Assembly (NCBI GenBank): GCA_030068145.1
Contig: JAPJBO010000456.1
Location: 62,001-126,000 of the forward strand
Direction of reading: 5' to 3'
Length of the DNA stretch: 64,000 bases
Source: Diplonema papillatum
Taxonomy: Eukaryota; Euglenozoa; Diplonemea; Diplonemida; Diplonemidae
Position 1 is the first letter of the stretch, and every line of letters starts with the position of its first letter. Below the pieces are notes generated by a model that had not been told where the DNA came from, did no database searches, and saw only the letters and a list, made by a program, of their open reading frames with translations. Shown here in pieces: positions 63,100-64,000 of this stretch. A program made the translations under genes and the position numbers.

Positions 63100-63470
63100 C
63101 AAAAACGGGGTGAGTTTCGGGGAGTTTCGGGGAGTTTCGAGCAAGTTTCGGGGAGTTTCGGGGGACTGTCTCTGAGCCGGGATCAGGTGGAATATAGAGG
63201 CAAGGGGCAAATACAATACAAACACAATCTGATTTGTTCTTCGCTTACACCACCGTGTGTTGTTTTCTCACTAAACCCCCCACACAACTATTATTAACAA
63301 TCGTAAATGTTAATAATAATCGTAATTGTTAATAATTATAATATTTCCACCCCTTCCATTCGGAGTCGAAGCAGCTTCGTCGAGTATTTTTTCATTTCTT
63401 CTCGGCGGCCTTTCCAAATTTGGACTGACAGTCCAAATGTGGATATAGAAGCTAATCCCCTGGATTCAGT
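63100..63470. repeat. Repeat mosaic mirroring 61.4-61.8 kb
   Basis: About four units of the GAGTTTCGGGG minisatellite (63108-63160) are followed by the outer half of family 2 (63180-63270, plus orientation, ending GTTTTCTCACT then AAACCCC). An AT-rich TATTATTAAC stretch comes next, then CCCTTCCATTCGGAGTCGAA (family 2 again) and the right end of the CCAAATTTGG element (63400-63465). The order and orientations suggest that a rearrangement cut one family 2 copy in two. Confidence 0.75.
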
Positions 63471-64000
63471 GATGTTGCATGTTGCGTGTTGCTTGCCAAC
63501 TCGCTGCACATTGTGGGTTGCTGTTAGAAATGGTGCTGCTGAGGACAACAGGCAGAAAGCAAGAATACTGCAACGCCGGGCAATACTAAATGGAACCAGA
63601 ATTTGAGATAACCCAAGCGAAGCTAGGAGCGGCCAGGATACGAATCGAAAGAAAAAAGATAGCAATTATTTTGGCTGGGAAAAGAAACTGTTTGGCGGCA
63701 CTTCACGCCACTCTATTTTCTGTGCACGTTTACACGCAATTATAACGAGCATTTTTCACTTCTCTGCTGGTGTGTCTTTTCTTCGCGCGAACAGCGGGGT
63801 TTCACGGTGCATGTAAATGCATAGGGGTGCAGTGCGGTTTCCTCAAGCATTCCCTCGAGGCGTTTGTATCCGGCAAAACGAAGCAATGCCTCGCCAAGCC
63901 CAAGTCCTCGTCTAAACAAGAATCAAAACATTTCGTGGGCGGGGGCTTCAAGCTCAATCGCCCCAAGGGTTGAAGTGTGAGGCTCGAGGTGAGATGTCAC
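63471..64000. other. No recognised feature
   Basis: Mixed-composition DNA up to the window end. A frame at 63770-63973 has no domain pattern. Confidence 0.4.

Noticed and set aside
62880-63225. Frames through the CCCA microsatellite
   Set aside because: The products are simple repeats (THPP, GGWV).
61605-63280. Internal telomere tract
   Set aside because: AAACCCC occurs once at each junction, without tandem TTTAGGG-type repeats.

Overview
This window is nuclear DNA from a eukaryote with a large, repeat-rich genome, most likely a single-celled alga or other protist. The evidence is canonical GT-AG introns in two genes, long gene-poor stretches, tandem arrays, tRNA-derived repeats and an intact 7.7 kb LINE. 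The reverse transcriptase signatures (GILQGCPLSV, TNGIMQGCPISV) resemble those I associate with dinoflagellate and other algal LINEs. That is inference, and the lineage is not resolved.

Layout. 1-941: 3' part of a GC-rich host gene (minus), running off the left edge. 1-3.1 kb: dispersed repeats and a 0.93 kb minisatellite. 3.2-7.0 kb: two 5'-truncated copies of the LINE, with a tRNA-derived repeat family between them. 7-9.9 kb: no gene recognised. 9.99-11.3 kb: a retroelement RNase H fossil, then an N-terminal acetyltransferase gene (NAA50) with tandem partial copies of its last exon. 11.3-35 kb: mostly repeats, including broken LINE pieces (14.0-15.2 kb), possible piggyBac remnants (16.3-16.9 kb), hairpins, a MITE-like element and several tandem arrays. 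35.6-37.5 kb: a decayed DIRS-like element. 37.5-37.9 kb: a small possible host gene. 41.5-43.7 kb: an intronless ER J-protein gene (DNAJC16-like) with a broken partial duplicate of its 3' end. 46.6-47.7 kb: a gene joining a Stc1-like Cys finger to a J domain. Behind it lies a 2.3 kb array in which one of its exons, with adjoining intron, is copied about fourteen times. 51.2-52.4 kb: two Stc1-like finger genes, the second a 5' partial duplicate. 53.6-61.3 kb: the full-length LINE (minus). 61.4-64 kb: repeats and low-complexity arrays.

The most interesting object is the LINE. ORF1 and ORF2 are in the same frame, separated by one UGA. The codons just after that UGA encode a module that is repeated about 84 residues later, and both modules end in the 2A-like motif GDVHPNPGP. 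This suggests stop-codon readthrough followed by ribosome skipping, a layout I have not seen described. The same element family has inserted twice at the same point of a dispersed sequence, which suggests target-site preference.

The host genes cluster by theme: two J proteins and three proteins with the same C-x2-C / QWKK / C-x2-C finger lie within about 10 kb. Local duplication of gene pieces is common here (DNAJ 3' end, NAA50 last exon, Stc1-like 5' half, J-gene exon).
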